Positions 18,428 through 26,528 of a stretch of 64,000 nt of DNA are shown here, one piece after another. Each line of letters starts with the position of its first letter. Positions within the stretch are counted from its first letter, which is position 1. Source of the DNA: WJMT01 sp964445575 (GTDB lineage Bacteria > Acidobacteriota > Aminicenantia > Aminicenantales > Aminicenantaceae); NCBI GenBank assembly GCA_964445575.1, contig CAYULB010000004.1:1-64000 (forward strand). Reading direction: 5' to 3'. Below the pieces are notes generated by a model that made no database searches, was not told the DNA's origin, and worked only from the letters and a program-made list of their open reading frames with translations. The position numbers and the translations under genes were made by a program.

Positions 18428-18663
18428 GAAGCATCACATGTATTTCATAAATACAATGCTTTTCCTGTGAAATAAACAATGTGAATCATCTCTTAAACTT
18501 TCAGGCTGGTTGGTTCGTAAGTCATCCGGAGGCGAGCGGGCACGGTTCCTCGCAGAGGGGAGCGAGCCGAGGAATAAGCTGATTTTACTCGCTGGGGAAA
18601 ATCAGCGGGCTGAAGAACCAGCTTGCCTGAAAGTTGAGAGCACAAGCCACACCTGAATTTTAT
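18409..18663. repeat. 255-bp nested inverted-repeat element
   Basis: Perfect 19-nt outer arms are ATAAAATTCAGGTGTGGCT (18409-18427) and its complement at 18645-18663. Inside are second arms at 18496-18516 and 18615-18635 (17 of 21 match). Within those are two hairpins: TTCCTCG/CGAGGAA (18546-18552, 18568-18574) and GCTGATTTT/AAAATCAGC (18578-18586, 18598-18606). The right outer arm supplies the stop codon of the MscS gene. The layout resembles a multi-branched RNA or a palindromic mobile element; no protein is encoded. Confidence 0.65.
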
Positions 18664-19526
18664 TCTTCCCCGCGCTTGAATAAGCGGTAGGTGGGATAAG
18701 CAAATTCCACATCCGGTTCTTTATTGAACTTCTCCAGAATGATCTGACAAATCTTATCCTGGCTGGACCTTCTTTTACGAGCATCCGTCAGATAACGGAG
18801 TGTGAGCTCCGCTCCGAAATCCACAATATTGGCCCACACCACAGGCGTGAGCTTTTCATAATGGATCAAGTATTTTCGAGACATATGCGCGATTTTTTCT
18901 TTCACGGATTTCCCGTGGTCCAGTTCATCTTTAATGGCAGCATCCAGTATGATTTTCTTTGCTTTTTCCCAATCGCTTTCAAAAGTGACAACTATTTTGA
19001 TTTCATTCCATATGTATTCAAATCCCCGGGTGTAATTAAAGATTGACTCTGTAAAAATCTTGCTGTTGGGACAGTGAACCACCCGTCCTGTGCTCTGGTC
19101 CGAGCCCACCCAGTTTCCGATCTCAAGAAGAGAGGTGTAAAAAAGCCGGATATCAATCACATCCCCCTTTACGTTTCCTATCTGAACCCGGTCTCCGGTA
19201 TCATACGGTCTTCTGATAAGCAGCAGCAGCCAACCTGCAATAGAAGTGACCGGCTGATGCAGGGCCAAAGTCAAACCTGCTCCGGTAATACCTACCAGCG
19301 TTGCAACAGAGGCCTGCTCTTTCAGCCAAATCAGTACAATATTGATGATAGCCAGAGCTGATAAAATATAGACCACTGCCTTTCGGGCTGTATAGCGTTT
19401 TTTCATATCCGCAACGGCTTTGTTGATTATCCGGTTGATTAAAAGGGAAATGACATAAGCCACTAAAATTGTGAGAAGAGAAAACAGCAGTTTCTGGATG
19501 TTTGGAGACTGGAGATATTCAAGCAT
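18660..19526 (-). CDS. MscS family mechanosensitive channel
   Basis: I place the start at 19526: a TAAGGA site lies just upstream, and the segment in the same frame upstream of it (to 19622) is basic and unlike the family. The 288-residue protein has two to three N-terminal membrane helices, the pore-lining helix (LVGITGAGLTLALHQPVTS) and the beta domain beginning RRPYDTGDRVQIG. MscS-type channels open with membrane tension to release solutes under osmotic downshock. It lies head-to-head with a second MscS gene. Its last codon and stop fall inside the right arm of the inverted-repeat element at 18409-18663. Confidence 0.88.
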   Translation of the reverse strand: MLEYLQSPNIQKLLFSLLTILVAYVISLLINRIINKAVADMKKRYTARKAVVYILSALAIINIVLIWLKEQASVATLVGITGAGLTLALHQPVTSIAGWLLLLIRRPYDTGDRVQIGNVKGDVIDIRLFYTSLLEIGNWVGSDQSTGRVVHCPNSKIFTESIFNYTRGFEYIWNEIKIVVTFESDWEKAKKIILDAAIKDELDHGKSVKEKIAHMSRKYLIHYEKLTPVVWANIVDFGAELTLRYLTDARKRRSSQDKICQIILEKFNKEPDVEFAYPTYRLFKRGEE

Positions 19527-19640
19527 TTTTTTCCTTATACCATAACAAAAAGAAATGCGCCACTTTTTTGTCTTTTGAGAACAGGAAAATGGAATTCCTT
19601 TATAAATGCTTTCCCTATTCATATAATATATAATGACTGA

Positions 19641-19657
19641 GTTTTCTCTGAGAAAAC
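19641..19657. promoter_or_regulatory. 17-nt palindrome in divergent MscS promoter region
   Basis: GTTTTCTC-T-GAGAAAAC is a perfect 8-bp inverted repeat around one base. It sits between TATAAT-like sequences (19622-19627 and 19629-19634) and the AAGGAGG ribosome site of the rightward MscS gene. Position suits an operator or a 5'-UTR hairpin; which one is not decidable from sequence. Confidence 0.45.
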
Positions 19658-19678
19658 AACAAACAAGGAGGTTCCAAA

Positions 19679-20578
19679 ATGGATACCAATGCTTTATTAA
19701 CCGCGGTCAAGGATTGGCTTCTTTCATCAGGCATCAAAATAGTGCTGATCCTGATCGCTCTTTTTGTGGTGCTCAAAATCGTAAAAAGCTTTTCCAAGAG
19801 ATCTTCTAAACTGTTTCTTAAAAAAAGAGACGATGATGAAGCCAAAAAAAGAGCTGAAACATTAAGCTCTGTTATCCGAAACACTCTGAGCATCACACTA
19901 GTAATCTTGGCGGTAATGATCATTCTAGGTCAAGTGGGGATTGAAATCGGTCCTCTTCTGGCTGCTGCTGGAATTGCAGGCTTGGCCATAGGTTTTGCCG
20001 GACAGAGTCTGGTCAAGGACATAATCAATGGATTTTTCATCCTTCTTGAAGACCAGGTTCGAGTGGGAGATATTGTGGAAGTTGGGGGAAAATCAGGGAT
20101 AGTGGAAAATATAAACCTGAAGCTGACCCGGGTGCGGGACTTGGAGGGAAACGTTCACTTTATTCCTAACAGTGTTATTGATATTGTGTCCAACAAAACC
20201 AAAGAATATTCCTGTTACCTTCTGGATATCGGCGTGGCTTACAGAGAAGACGCAGATGAAGTGATAGAGGTTATAAAACAGATTGATGAAGAAATGCGAA
20301 GTGACTCGGACTGGAAGGATAAGATCCTCCAGCCTATTGAAATATTCGGCCTGGACCGATTTGACGACTCAGCTGTAGTGGTGAGAGCCCGGACCCGGAC
20401 CCTGCCTGGGAAACAGTGGGGTGTGGGAAGAGAATTCAAGCGGAGGATTAAGAAAAGATTCGACGAGCTGGATATTGAAATTCCTTTTCCACACACTACA
20501 CTTTATATGGGACAAGATAAAGACAAGTCCTCACCTCCCCTTCATGTGCAGATGGAGAAAAATAGATTATCTTCATAA
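19679..20578 (+). CDS. MscS family small-conductance mechanosensitive channel
   Basis: The 299-residue protein is preceded by AAGGAGG. It has helices at about 15-37 and 70-90 and a glycine/alanine-rich pore helix (PLLAAAGIAGLAIGFAGQSL). The beta domain follows with DQVRVGDIVEVGG, the usual FIPNS motif (VHFIPNSVID), and an alpha/beta C-terminal domain. This is the classical MscS/YggB layout and size (E. coli MscS is 286 residues). The divergent neighbour is a more distant relative with a shorter pore-helix motif. A function in osmotic protection is well supported by family. Confidence 0.93.
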   Translation: MDTNALLTAVKDWLLSSGIKIVLILIALFVVLKIVKSFSKRSSKLFLKKRDDDEAKKRAETLSSVIRNTLSITLVILAVMIILGQVGIEIGPLLAAAGIAGLAIGFAGQSLVKDIINGFFILLEDQVRVGDIVEVGGKSGIVENINLKLTRVRDLEGNVHFIPNSVIDIVSNKTKEYSCYLLDIGVAYREDADEVIEVIKQIDEEMRSDSDWKDKILQPIEIFGLDRFDDSAVVVRARTRTLPGKQWGVGREFKRRIKKRFDELDIEIPFPHTTLYMGQDKDKSSPPLHVQMEKNRLSS

Positions 20579-20645
20579 AAAAATATTTTAAAAACAGGAA
20601 TCGGGATGTAAAATAAATCAGAAAATATTTACAAAGGAGCAAACT

Positions 20646-22667
20646 GTGGCAAAAAAATCAGTATCAACCCTCATTTTTTTTCTGGCCGCAACCCTTGCGT
20701 TTCAAGGTGTGCTTTGGGCTGAAAACAAAGATTACCGACTGCTGGATAAAGAAACCTTTATGGACATGGAATCCATCTCAAGTCCCATGATCTCTCCGGA
20801 CGGAAAACAGATCATTTTTGTGCGCCAGTGGGTGGATGAAAAAAAGGACCGGTACACCGGCAACTTGTGGATCGTGGATTCCCAGGGACAGAAAGTAAGA
20901 GAGCTCACTCATGGAAACTGGAGCGACTCTTCCCCGGTCTGGTCTCCCTGTGGCAAAAAAATCGCTTTTCTCTCTGATAGAAGCGGCTCCACCCAGATCC
21001 ATGTGATGTGGCTGGACACCAGAGAGACCGCTCAGCTGACCCATCTGAACAACTCCCCTTCAAGTTTGCGCTGGTCACCGGACGGCCAAAAGCTCGCCTT
21101 CACCATGTTTATCAGAGACACGGATCCTATCTTGAAAGTTCAGCTTCCCAAAAAACCCCAAGGAGCTGAATGGGCCAAACCTGCTATCATTATCGACCGC
21201 CTGTCTTGGAGACGAGACGGAAGAGGACCGGTGCCTAAAGGTTATTCCCACATCTACACCATTGACGCCCGCATAGGCGGTACTCCCAAAAAAATCACTT
21301 CGGGCGATTACTCTCACAGTGACCCTCAGTGGGGAAAAAAAGGAGAAAAGATCTATTTCAGCGCCATCCGGAAACCAGACGCTGAATACCTGCACGGAGA
21401 TACAGAGATCTACAGCGTGGACCTGAAGACTCTGGACATCAACCCGCTGACCACCCGAAAAGGCCCTGACAGAGGACCCCAAATATCTCCCAGCGGAAAA
21501 TGGATCGCTTACACCGGCTATGATGACAAGGAATACACCAGCCACCTTTCCAATCTTTATATCATGGACATAGAGGGACACAACAAACGCCTGCTGGGAA
21601 AAGATTTTCCCAGCTCCCCCTATTCTGTGACCTGGGCCCAGGATAATTCAGGGGCCTATTACCTGATGGCTGAAAAGGGAGTGGCTAATATTTATTTCAT
21701 ATCCTTGGATGGAAAAATTGATAAAATCACCCAGGGAAACCACTATCTCTCAGGCTTATCCATGGCTGAAAACGGACAGATCGCGGCCACCCGCTCCACT
21801 TTTTACCGGCCGGGATATCTGGTGACCTTCAGCCTCCAGGAACCGGAAAAAATGCGCGAACTCGTGGATGTCAATCAAGATGTGCTGGAGGATGTTAAGC
21901 TGGGAGAAGCGGAAGAGATGTGGTTCAAATCCCCGGATAATCTGAATCTTCAGGGATGGCTCATCAAGCCCGCTGAATTCCAAGAGGGCAAAAAATATCC
22001 CATGCTTCTCTGGATCCACGGAGGTCCCTGGGCCATGTATTCCGTGCGGTTCAACTGGGCCTGGCAGAACTTTGCAGCTAATGGATACGCTGTTTTGTAC
22101 ATGAATCCCAGAGGAAGCACAGGCTACGGACAGGACTTTGTGAACGGCATTCACTATTCCTACCCTGGAAAAGACTTAGATGACCTGATGGCTGGAGTGG
22201 ATAAAGCCATCTCCAAAGGCTTTATCGACGAAGACAATCTTTTTGTGTGCGGCGGAAGCGGCGGAGGCGTTTTAACAGCCTGGATCGTAGGCCATACCGA
22301 CCGGTTCACAGCAGCTGTTTCCATGCGCCCGGTCATTAACTGGCACTCCTTTGTGGGCACCACTGACGGAGCTTCCTGGTACCGGCAGTTTAAAAAATAC
22401 CCCTGGGAAGACCCCATGGAATATGCGGTCCGCTCACCACTTCACTATGTAGAAAATGTCACAACACCCACCATGGTCATGACCGGGGAGGCAGACTTAA
22501 GGACTCCCATTTCCCAGAGTGAAGAATACTACAGAGCACTCAAAATGCTCAAAAAAGACACACTTTTGGTGCGGATGCCCGATGAGTATCATGGCTGGAG
22601 GCGGCCTTCCCACAGACTTCTGCAGCAGCTTTACTTGATGAGTTGGTTTGAAAAATACAAAAAATAA
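20646..22667 (+). CDS. Exported S9 (prolyl oligopeptidase/dipeptidyl-peptidase-like) peptidase
   Basis: Translation begins at a GTG preceded by AAAGGAG. The 673-residue product has a signal peptide (about 1-25, ending VLWAE) and a propeller of PD40/WD-like repeats (SPDGKQIIFVR, WSPCGKKIAFLSDRSG, WSPDGQKLAFTM). The hydrolase domain has S538 in GGSGGG, an acid in GEADLRTP and a histidine in DEYHGW. Length and order match bacterial S9C/S9 peptidases that degrade short peptides. The stop overlaps the start of the FAD oxidoreductase gene (TAATG), so the two are coupled. Confidence 0.92.
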   Translation: MAKKSVSTLIFFLAATLAFQGVLWAENKDYRLLDKETFMDMESISSPMISPDGKQIIFVRQWVDEKKDRYTGNLWIVDSQGQKVRELTHGNWSDSSPVWSPCGKKIAFLSDRSGSTQIHVMWLDTRETAQLTHLNNSPSSLRWSPDGQKLAFTMFIRDTDPILKVQLPKKPQGAEWAKPAIIIDRLSWRRDGRGPVPKGYSHIYTIDARIGGTPKKITSGDYSHSDPQWGKKGEKIYFSAIRKPDAEYLHGDTEIYSVDLKTLDINPLTTRKGPDRGPQISPSGKWIAYTGYDDKEYTSHLSNLYIMDIEGHNKRLLGKDFPSSPYSVTWAQDNSGAYYLMAEKGVANIYFISLDGKIDKITQGNHYLSGLSMAENGQIAATRSTFYRPGYLVTFSLQEPEKMRELVDVNQDVLEDVKLGEAEEMWFKSPDNLNLQGWLIKPAEFQEGKKYPMLLWIHGGPWAMYSVRFNWAWQNFAANGYAVLYMNPRGSTGYGQDFVNGIHYSYPGKDLDDLMAGVDKAISKGFIDEDNLFVCGGSGGGVLTAWIVGHTDRFTAAVSMRPVINWHSFVGTTDGASWYRQFKKYPWEDPMEYAVRSPLHYVENVTTPTMVMTGEADLRTPISQSEEYYRALKMLKKDTLLVRMPDEYHGWRRPSHRLLQQLYLMSWFEKYKK

Positions 22668-23845
22668 TGCCGCCCAGAGAAAATTCCTGTGATGTTCTCA
22701 TCATAGGGGGCGGAATCATCGGATGCGCGGCCGCTTATTTTTTGTTAAGCGCTGAGCCAAATCTCAAAGTCTGCATTGTTGAAAAAGACCTGACTTATTC
22801 TCAGGCATCCACCCCTCTTTCCCTGGCTAATGTGCGCATCCAGTTCAGCTTGAAGCAGAATATTGAAATTTCACAGTACACCCATGAATTTATAAAGGAT
22901 TTCCCTGAAAAAATGGCAGTCAAAGGTGAAAAGCCTGACCTCTGCTTCCGCCGCGAAGGAAATCTCTTTCTCATAGACTCCAAAAACAAAGACAGCGCGC
23001 TCAAAGACCTGAAGCTTCAAAAAGAGATGGACTGCCGGGTGGACTGGCTGGAAGCGCAAGAGATTGAATCCAAGTTTCCTCATTATTCAGCTCAAAACAC
23101 AGAAGGGGGCACCTGGAGCCCTAATGACGGGTATCTGGATCCTCATTCATTCCTGAATGGGTTCAAGCAAAAAGCCTGTTCTCTGGGTGCTCAGCTAATC
23201 GAGGATCGAGCTGTCAAACTCCTTAAGAATAAAAAAAGGATCCAGGGGGCCCGACTCCATTCCGGACAGACCATCTTCTCTCTATGTGTGATCAATGCCA
23301 CAGGCGCCTGGGCTGCGGAATTAGCTCGAACCGCTTCCGTCTCTCTTCCCATCAAACCCGTCAAACGCCAGGTCTTTGCGCTGGATCCTGCGGAAAAATC
23401 CCCATCCCCTCTTCCTTTGACCATACTCCCTTCAGGCCTTTATTTCCGTACTGAAACCGGAGACAAAATCCTGGCAGGACGATCCTTTGCTGATGACCCG
23501 GAAGGCATTGATTTTTCCTGGGACCCGGAGGTGTTTAGAGAAAGGCTTTGGCCGGAACTTGCGGAATTTGTGCCCTCCTTTGACCGGCTGAGGATCGAGC
23601 GGGGCTGGGCAGGGCTTTATGCGGTCAACACCCTGGATGAAAACGCTGTTTTGGGAGAATGGCCGGAACTCAAAGGATTTTTCCTGGCCAATGGATTCTC
23701 CGGACACGGCCTGCAGCAGGCACCGGCTGTGGGCCGTTACATCGCAGAACTCATTTTGGGGAAAGACCCGGCGCTAGACCTGTCCATCTTCAGCCCCCAG
23801 CGCATCCTGGAATCCCAGCCCATCCTTGAGTCCGCCATCATCTAA
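22667..23845 (+). CDS. FAD-dependent oxidoreductase (DAO family)
   Basis: The 392-residue protein has an N-terminal dinucleotide-binding motif GGGIIGCAAAYFL at about 14-26, an acidic residue closing the Rossmann strand (CIVEKD), and the DAO-family C-terminal segment (GFFLANGFSGHGLQQAPAVG). These match glycine/sarcosine/D-amino-acid oxidase-like enzymes that oxidise amino acids or amines using FAD. It has no signal peptide, so it acts in the cytoplasm. Its start lies in the stop of an exported S9 peptidase (TAATG), which would let uptake and oxidation of released amino acids be coexpressed; substrate is unknown. Confidence 0.9.
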   Translation: MPPRENSCDVLIIGGGIIGCAAAYFLLSAEPNLKVCIVEKDLTYSQASTPLSLANVRIQFSLKQNIEISQYTHEFIKDFPEKMAVKGEKPDLCFRREGNLFLIDSKNKDSALKDLKLQKEMDCRVDWLEAQEIESKFPHYSAQNTEGGTWSPNDGYLDPHSFLNGFKQKACSLGAQLIEDRAVKLLKNKKRIQGARLHSGQTIFSLCVINATGAWAAELARTASVSLPIKPVKRQVFALDPAEKSPSPLPLTILPSGLYFRTETGDKILAGRSFADDPEGIDFSWDPEVFRERLWPELAEFVPSFDRLRIERGWAGLYAVNTLDENAVLGEWPELKGFFLANGFSGHGLQQAPAVGRYIAELILGKDPALDLSIFSPQRILESQPILESAII

Positions 23846-24249
23846 AAACAGTGCCGTCTTACCCGTTTACCCTATTTTTTCATCCCAATCTTAATCCAAA
23901 TATCGTTGAATATTTCACAACAATTGTTGTACAAAATACAACAAAATAATTTCCTACTCAGATTGGCTTCAGATACAGTCATCTTTACCTTTCCAAAAAT
24001 AAATAAATGCCCAAATCACTTATTATTCTCACCTATCCATTATTGATAAATTTCAGTCTGTTCAAAAATCAGCTCATCATTTTTTTTACATCAGATAATG
24101 GTAAAATATATTTATGAATTGGGAAGATACGTTTATGAACATCATTTATCGATTCCTGATTTCTCGGATATTTTACTCTGGTCTTGACAATTCATCAGAA
24201 AAATATATATTATATTTCTATAACTTGCCAATAATGGTAGGAAATAGAA
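23846..24249. other. 404-bp AT-rich intergenic region with palindromic half-sites
   Basis: No gene is supported here; open frames are short, AT-rich and overlap the promoter. At 23917-23930 lies the perfect palindrome ACAACAATTGTTGT. Its right half TTGTTGT (23924-23930) also pairs with ACAACAA at 23938-23944, giving three overlapping half-sites. A likely promoter for the AbiE-like pair lies at the right end. Confidence 0.5.
24184..24213 (+). promoter_or_regulatory. Promoter of the AbiE-like operon
   Basis: A consensus TTGACA (24184-24189) and TATTAT (24208-24213) are separated by 18 bp. The start codon at 24250 follows with a TAGGAAA ribosome site. Just before it, CTTGCCA-ATAA-TGGTAGG (24224-24241) is an imperfect inverted repeat that could be an antitoxin-binding operator; AbiEi antitoxins are known to bind repeats in their own promoters. 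Confidence 0.65.
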
Positions 24250-24891
24250 ATGATTTATGGAGAATTGATAGATCTCTTCGGAGACAGACCGTTTTTTGAA
24301 AGTGATGAAGTCCACATCCTCTTCAAAGAACCCCGGGGACAAATAGAAGCACGCCTCTCACGTTGGGTGAGTAAGGGAAAACTGCTGAAACTCCGAAACA
24401 AGAAATACCTTCTTCCCGAAAGATATCGAAAGACTGAACCTAATCCTGGCTATATCTCTAATTTTTTATACAGGCCATCTTACGTCAGTTTAAGAACAGC
24501 TCTTGATATTTACGGATTTATTCCCGAATCAACCTATCTGTACGAAGCTATCACTCCAAAGAAAACAGCTGTCTGGAAAACACCTATAGGTATTTTCACG
24601 TATCATTCCTTAAGAAGGGAGAGGTTCTGGGGATACACCTTGTATCCGGAAACAAGAAGCACTCATTCCCAGGAAAATTTCATGCTGGCAGAACCAGAAA
24701 AGGTTTTTCTTGACCTTTTTTATCTCATCAAAGGAGAATGGACTGAGGAGAGAATTGTGGAGATGAGGTTCCAAAATCTGGAGAAAGTCAAAAGAGCAAA
24801 ACTTCTTGATTACTCAAGGCGTTTCAACAGCCCTAAAGCAAACAGAGGGATCCATCGGTTCATAAGGATTCACAAAGAGGAAATAGAATGA
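24250..24891 (+). CDS. AbiEi-like antitoxin of a type IV toxin-antitoxin pair
   Basis: The 213-residue protein begins with a winged-helix-like segment of about 60 residues (IEARLSRWVSKGKLLKLRNKKYLLP). Next come RPSYVSLRTALDIYGFIPES and later FMLAEPEKVFLDLFYLI, the pattern of AbiEi-type transcriptional-regulator antitoxins (RPSYVSLRSAL and AEPEKALLD motifs). Such antitoxins repress their own operon and counter the nucleotidyltransferase toxin without binding it directly. The next gene overlaps by 4 nt and encodes the AbiEii-like partner. Role in phage defence or plasmid stability is known for the family only. Confidence 0.82.
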   Translation: MIYGELIDLFGDRPFFESDEVHILFKEPRGQIEARLSRWVSKGKLLKLRNKKYLLPERYRKTEPNPGYISNFLYRPSYVSLRTALDIYGFIPESTYLYEAITPKKTAVWKTPIGIFTYHSLRRERFWGYTLYPETRSTHSQENFMLAEPEKVFLDLFYLIKGEWTEERIVEMRFQNLEKVKRAKLLDYSRRFNSPKANRGIHRFIRIHKEEIE

Positions 24892-25688
24892 AAGAACAGG
24901 CTTTATCCATAGCAGCAGAGGAAAAAGATCCCCGGCTTTCTCTTAATAAATTAAGAGAATATCTTCATCATGTGATTCTTAGAGAACTGTTTGAACAGAA
25001 CGTACTTGATGAACTCGTTTTTCACAGGGGCACAGCCTTAAAAATCCTTTATGATTTGAGAAGGTTTTCAGAAGATTTGTATTTTCACTTAAAAGAGAAG
25101 GGCCCTTTTAATTTAAAAAGCATTGCCCAAAAGATAAAAAAACATTTGGAAATGCAGGGCTATCAGTTGAGTTTAAAAGGAAGCTCTGCAGGTACAGTTC
25201 AATCCGTTTTTATCAAATTTGAGAGAATCCTTGATCAAGCTCATCTTACAAGCCAGAGAAGAGAAAAATTCAGAATAAAAATCGAAGTGGATACGAATCC
25301 TCCCCAAGGATTTCGCACAGAATCCTCTTTAGTGCATAAATACTTGCCGTTCGGGGTTATCCATCATGATAAAACTTCATTCCTTGCAGGAAAATTACAT
25401 GCTATCCTTCAACGTTCTTATACCAAAGGAAGGGATTATTATGATCTCTGGTTTTATCTGAGCAAATGGAAGGATATTCTTCCTAATCTTCTATACCTCA
25501 ATAATGCGCTCAAACAAACAGGTTTTAAAAGGTCCACTCTCAAAAAAGAAAACTGGAAACAAATCACTGCGGAAAGAATGAAAGAAACGGATTGGGATTA
25601 TGTGGTAAATGATGTCAAGCCCTTTCTTGAAAACCAGAATGACATAAAAATTTTCACTAAACAGACTCTCCTAACACTGCTCAGCTAA
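24888..25688 (+). CDS. AbiEii-like nucleotidyltransferase toxin, catalytic motif degenerate
   Basis: The 266-residue protein overlaps the antitoxin gene by ATGA. It has the family landmarks VFHRGTALKILYDLRRFSED at about residues 44-63 and AGKLHAILQRS...KGRDYYDLWFYL near 166-190. In AbiEii-type toxins the first motif is normally GGTAL and the acidic pair is D-L-D. Here the first Gly is Arg (HRGT), and the second Asp is Tyr (EDLYF; codon TAT in TTG-TAT-TTT). Loss of half of the metal-binding DxD suggests a catalytically dead or altered protein, although the frame is intact. Family toxins add nucleotides to tRNA acceptor ends or otherwise bind NTP. Confidence 0.82.
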   Translation: MKEQALSIAAEEKDPRLSLNKLREYLHHVILRELFEQNVLDELVFHRGTALKILYDLRRFSEDLYFHLKEKGPFNLKSIAQKIKKHLEMQGYQLSLKGSSAGTVQSVFIKFERILDQAHLTSQRREKFRIKIEVDTNPPQGFRTESSLVHKYLPFGVIHHDKTSFLAGKLHAILQRSYTKGRDYYDLWFYLSKWKDILPNLLYLNNALKQTGFKRSTLKKENWKQITAERMKETDWDYVVNDVKPFLENQNDIKIFTKQTLLTLLS

Positions 25689-25731
25689 AAGAGGGATATT
25701 TCTTTTATCCTCCTTATTTTGTTAATAAGGG

Positions 25732-25880
25732 ATATCACCTTTAACCTCAGTGCTCACGGTAAAAAACTGATAATCTTCATAATGAACCGTGATTTCGGTC
25801 CGGTTGTAAAGCCTTCTTTTGTTGTGATAGTAAGCTTCAATAAGTGAGTACTTATTGGGGAATCTTATGGCTTTAGCTTT
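25732..25880 (-). pseudogene. Unrecognised C-terminal coding remnant
   Basis: An open stretch of 49 codons, bounded by stops, with a protein-like composition: IRFPNKYSLIEAYYHNK, then RRLYNRTEITVHYEDYQFF, and ending VKGDIPY. It has no start codon with a ribosome site. The high content of Tyr and charged residues in this short frame is unlike random AT-rich DNA nearby. It may be the last part of a broken gene. I cannot name the family. Confidence 0.35.
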
Positions 25881-26097
25881 TTATATAGTTTCCATCTTTG
25901 CTATCAAATTATAGCAATCGCAGTACTTATATTAATTTGAAATCTTCTCTTCCTCAACCATCTCATACTGATAGACTTTGGCCTCACTGTAATTCAGGAG
26001 CAGATGCTGGTTTCCATAGGCCCAGAGGCAATCAAAACAAAAGCTTAAAAACAAACAATAAAGATAATAAGAAGGATTTTGTTTCCCTCTTTCATTT

Positions 26098-26229
26098 TCA
26101 TTTTTTATCCTCAACATGATACTTGACCACATCCACTGTTCCTTCCTCATTGTATTCTCTAAAGAATAAAGAGTTCTTATGTGTCGCGATAAGCGTTCCT
26201 CTCACATTCGGACGTTTGGTTTTAAATTG
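26098..26229 (-). pseudogene. Unrecognised coding remnant entering from the REP-like repeats
   Basis: This frame reads KRPNVRGTLIATHKNS, LFFREYNEEGTVDVV and KYHVEDKK to a TGA at 26098-26100. The stop overlaps an ATG (ATGA), which begins MKMKEGNKILLIIFIVCF and then stops, as if a secreted-protein gene once followed in an operon. The frame remains open upstream through the REP-like repeats without a start, so its 5' part appears replaced by them. Function unknown; a real protein fragment is likely but not certain. Confidence 0.4.
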
Positions 26230-26312
26230 TAAATTGGGGTTGTAAATTGGGGTCGGGCCCGTGTAAATTGTGTAAATTGGGTATGTAAATTGGTAAATTG
26301 GGGTCGGGCCCG
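26221..26312. repeat. REP-like cluster with two TAAATTGGGGTCGGGCCCG copies
   Basis: The 19-mer TAAATTGGGGTCGGGCCCG occurs exactly at 26243-26261 and 26294-26312. It is surrounded by at least four more TAAATTG units, so the region is a patchwork of tandem fragments. Each core contains the palindrome GGGCCC. Sequences of the GGGGTC(A/G)GG type often mark REP-like elements mobilised by Y1 (IS200-like) transposases; that comparison is from general knowledge and no transposase is present here. Confidence 0.7.
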
Positions 26313-26416
26313 GCTATTTCCTTAAATTACAGTAACATAGGTAGAGATTTCCACAATATTAATCCCTAATAAGAGATTCATTATGAGGACAAAATATCCC
26401 TCTTATAGATTGATTG

Positions 26417-26446
26417 TTGACCCCTCCTGCCTGTAATTTGTATAAT
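26417..26446 (+). promoter_or_regulatory. Strong-looking promoter in the accessory segment
   Basis: TTGACC (26417-26422) and a consensus TATAAT (26441-26446) are separated by 18 bp. It points to the micro-ORF at 26529 and the small membrane protein at 26596. Confidence 0.6.
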
Positions 26447-26528
26447 GATTTATAAAATGGGGTTAGATAATGTGAGATCAATAAAACAAAATAATGAAAC
26501 ACAATTCAAACCCAAAGGAGAACCGCCC

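Noticed and set aside
18428..18440. Shared GAAGCATCACATG between 18428 and 26968
   Set aside because: The match is only 13-14 nt. In 64 kb several such chance matches are expected, and flanks do not match.
24114..24299. 61-residue rightward frame ahead of the AbiE-like antitoxin
   Set aside because: It covers the promoter and the first codons of the antitoxin, is AT-rich in composition and resembles no family.
26221..26312. Spaced direct repeats that look CRISPR-like
   Set aside because: The repeat units are of unequal spacing, some only partial, and the region lacks regular 30-40-nt spacers or cas genes; REP-like repeats fit better.
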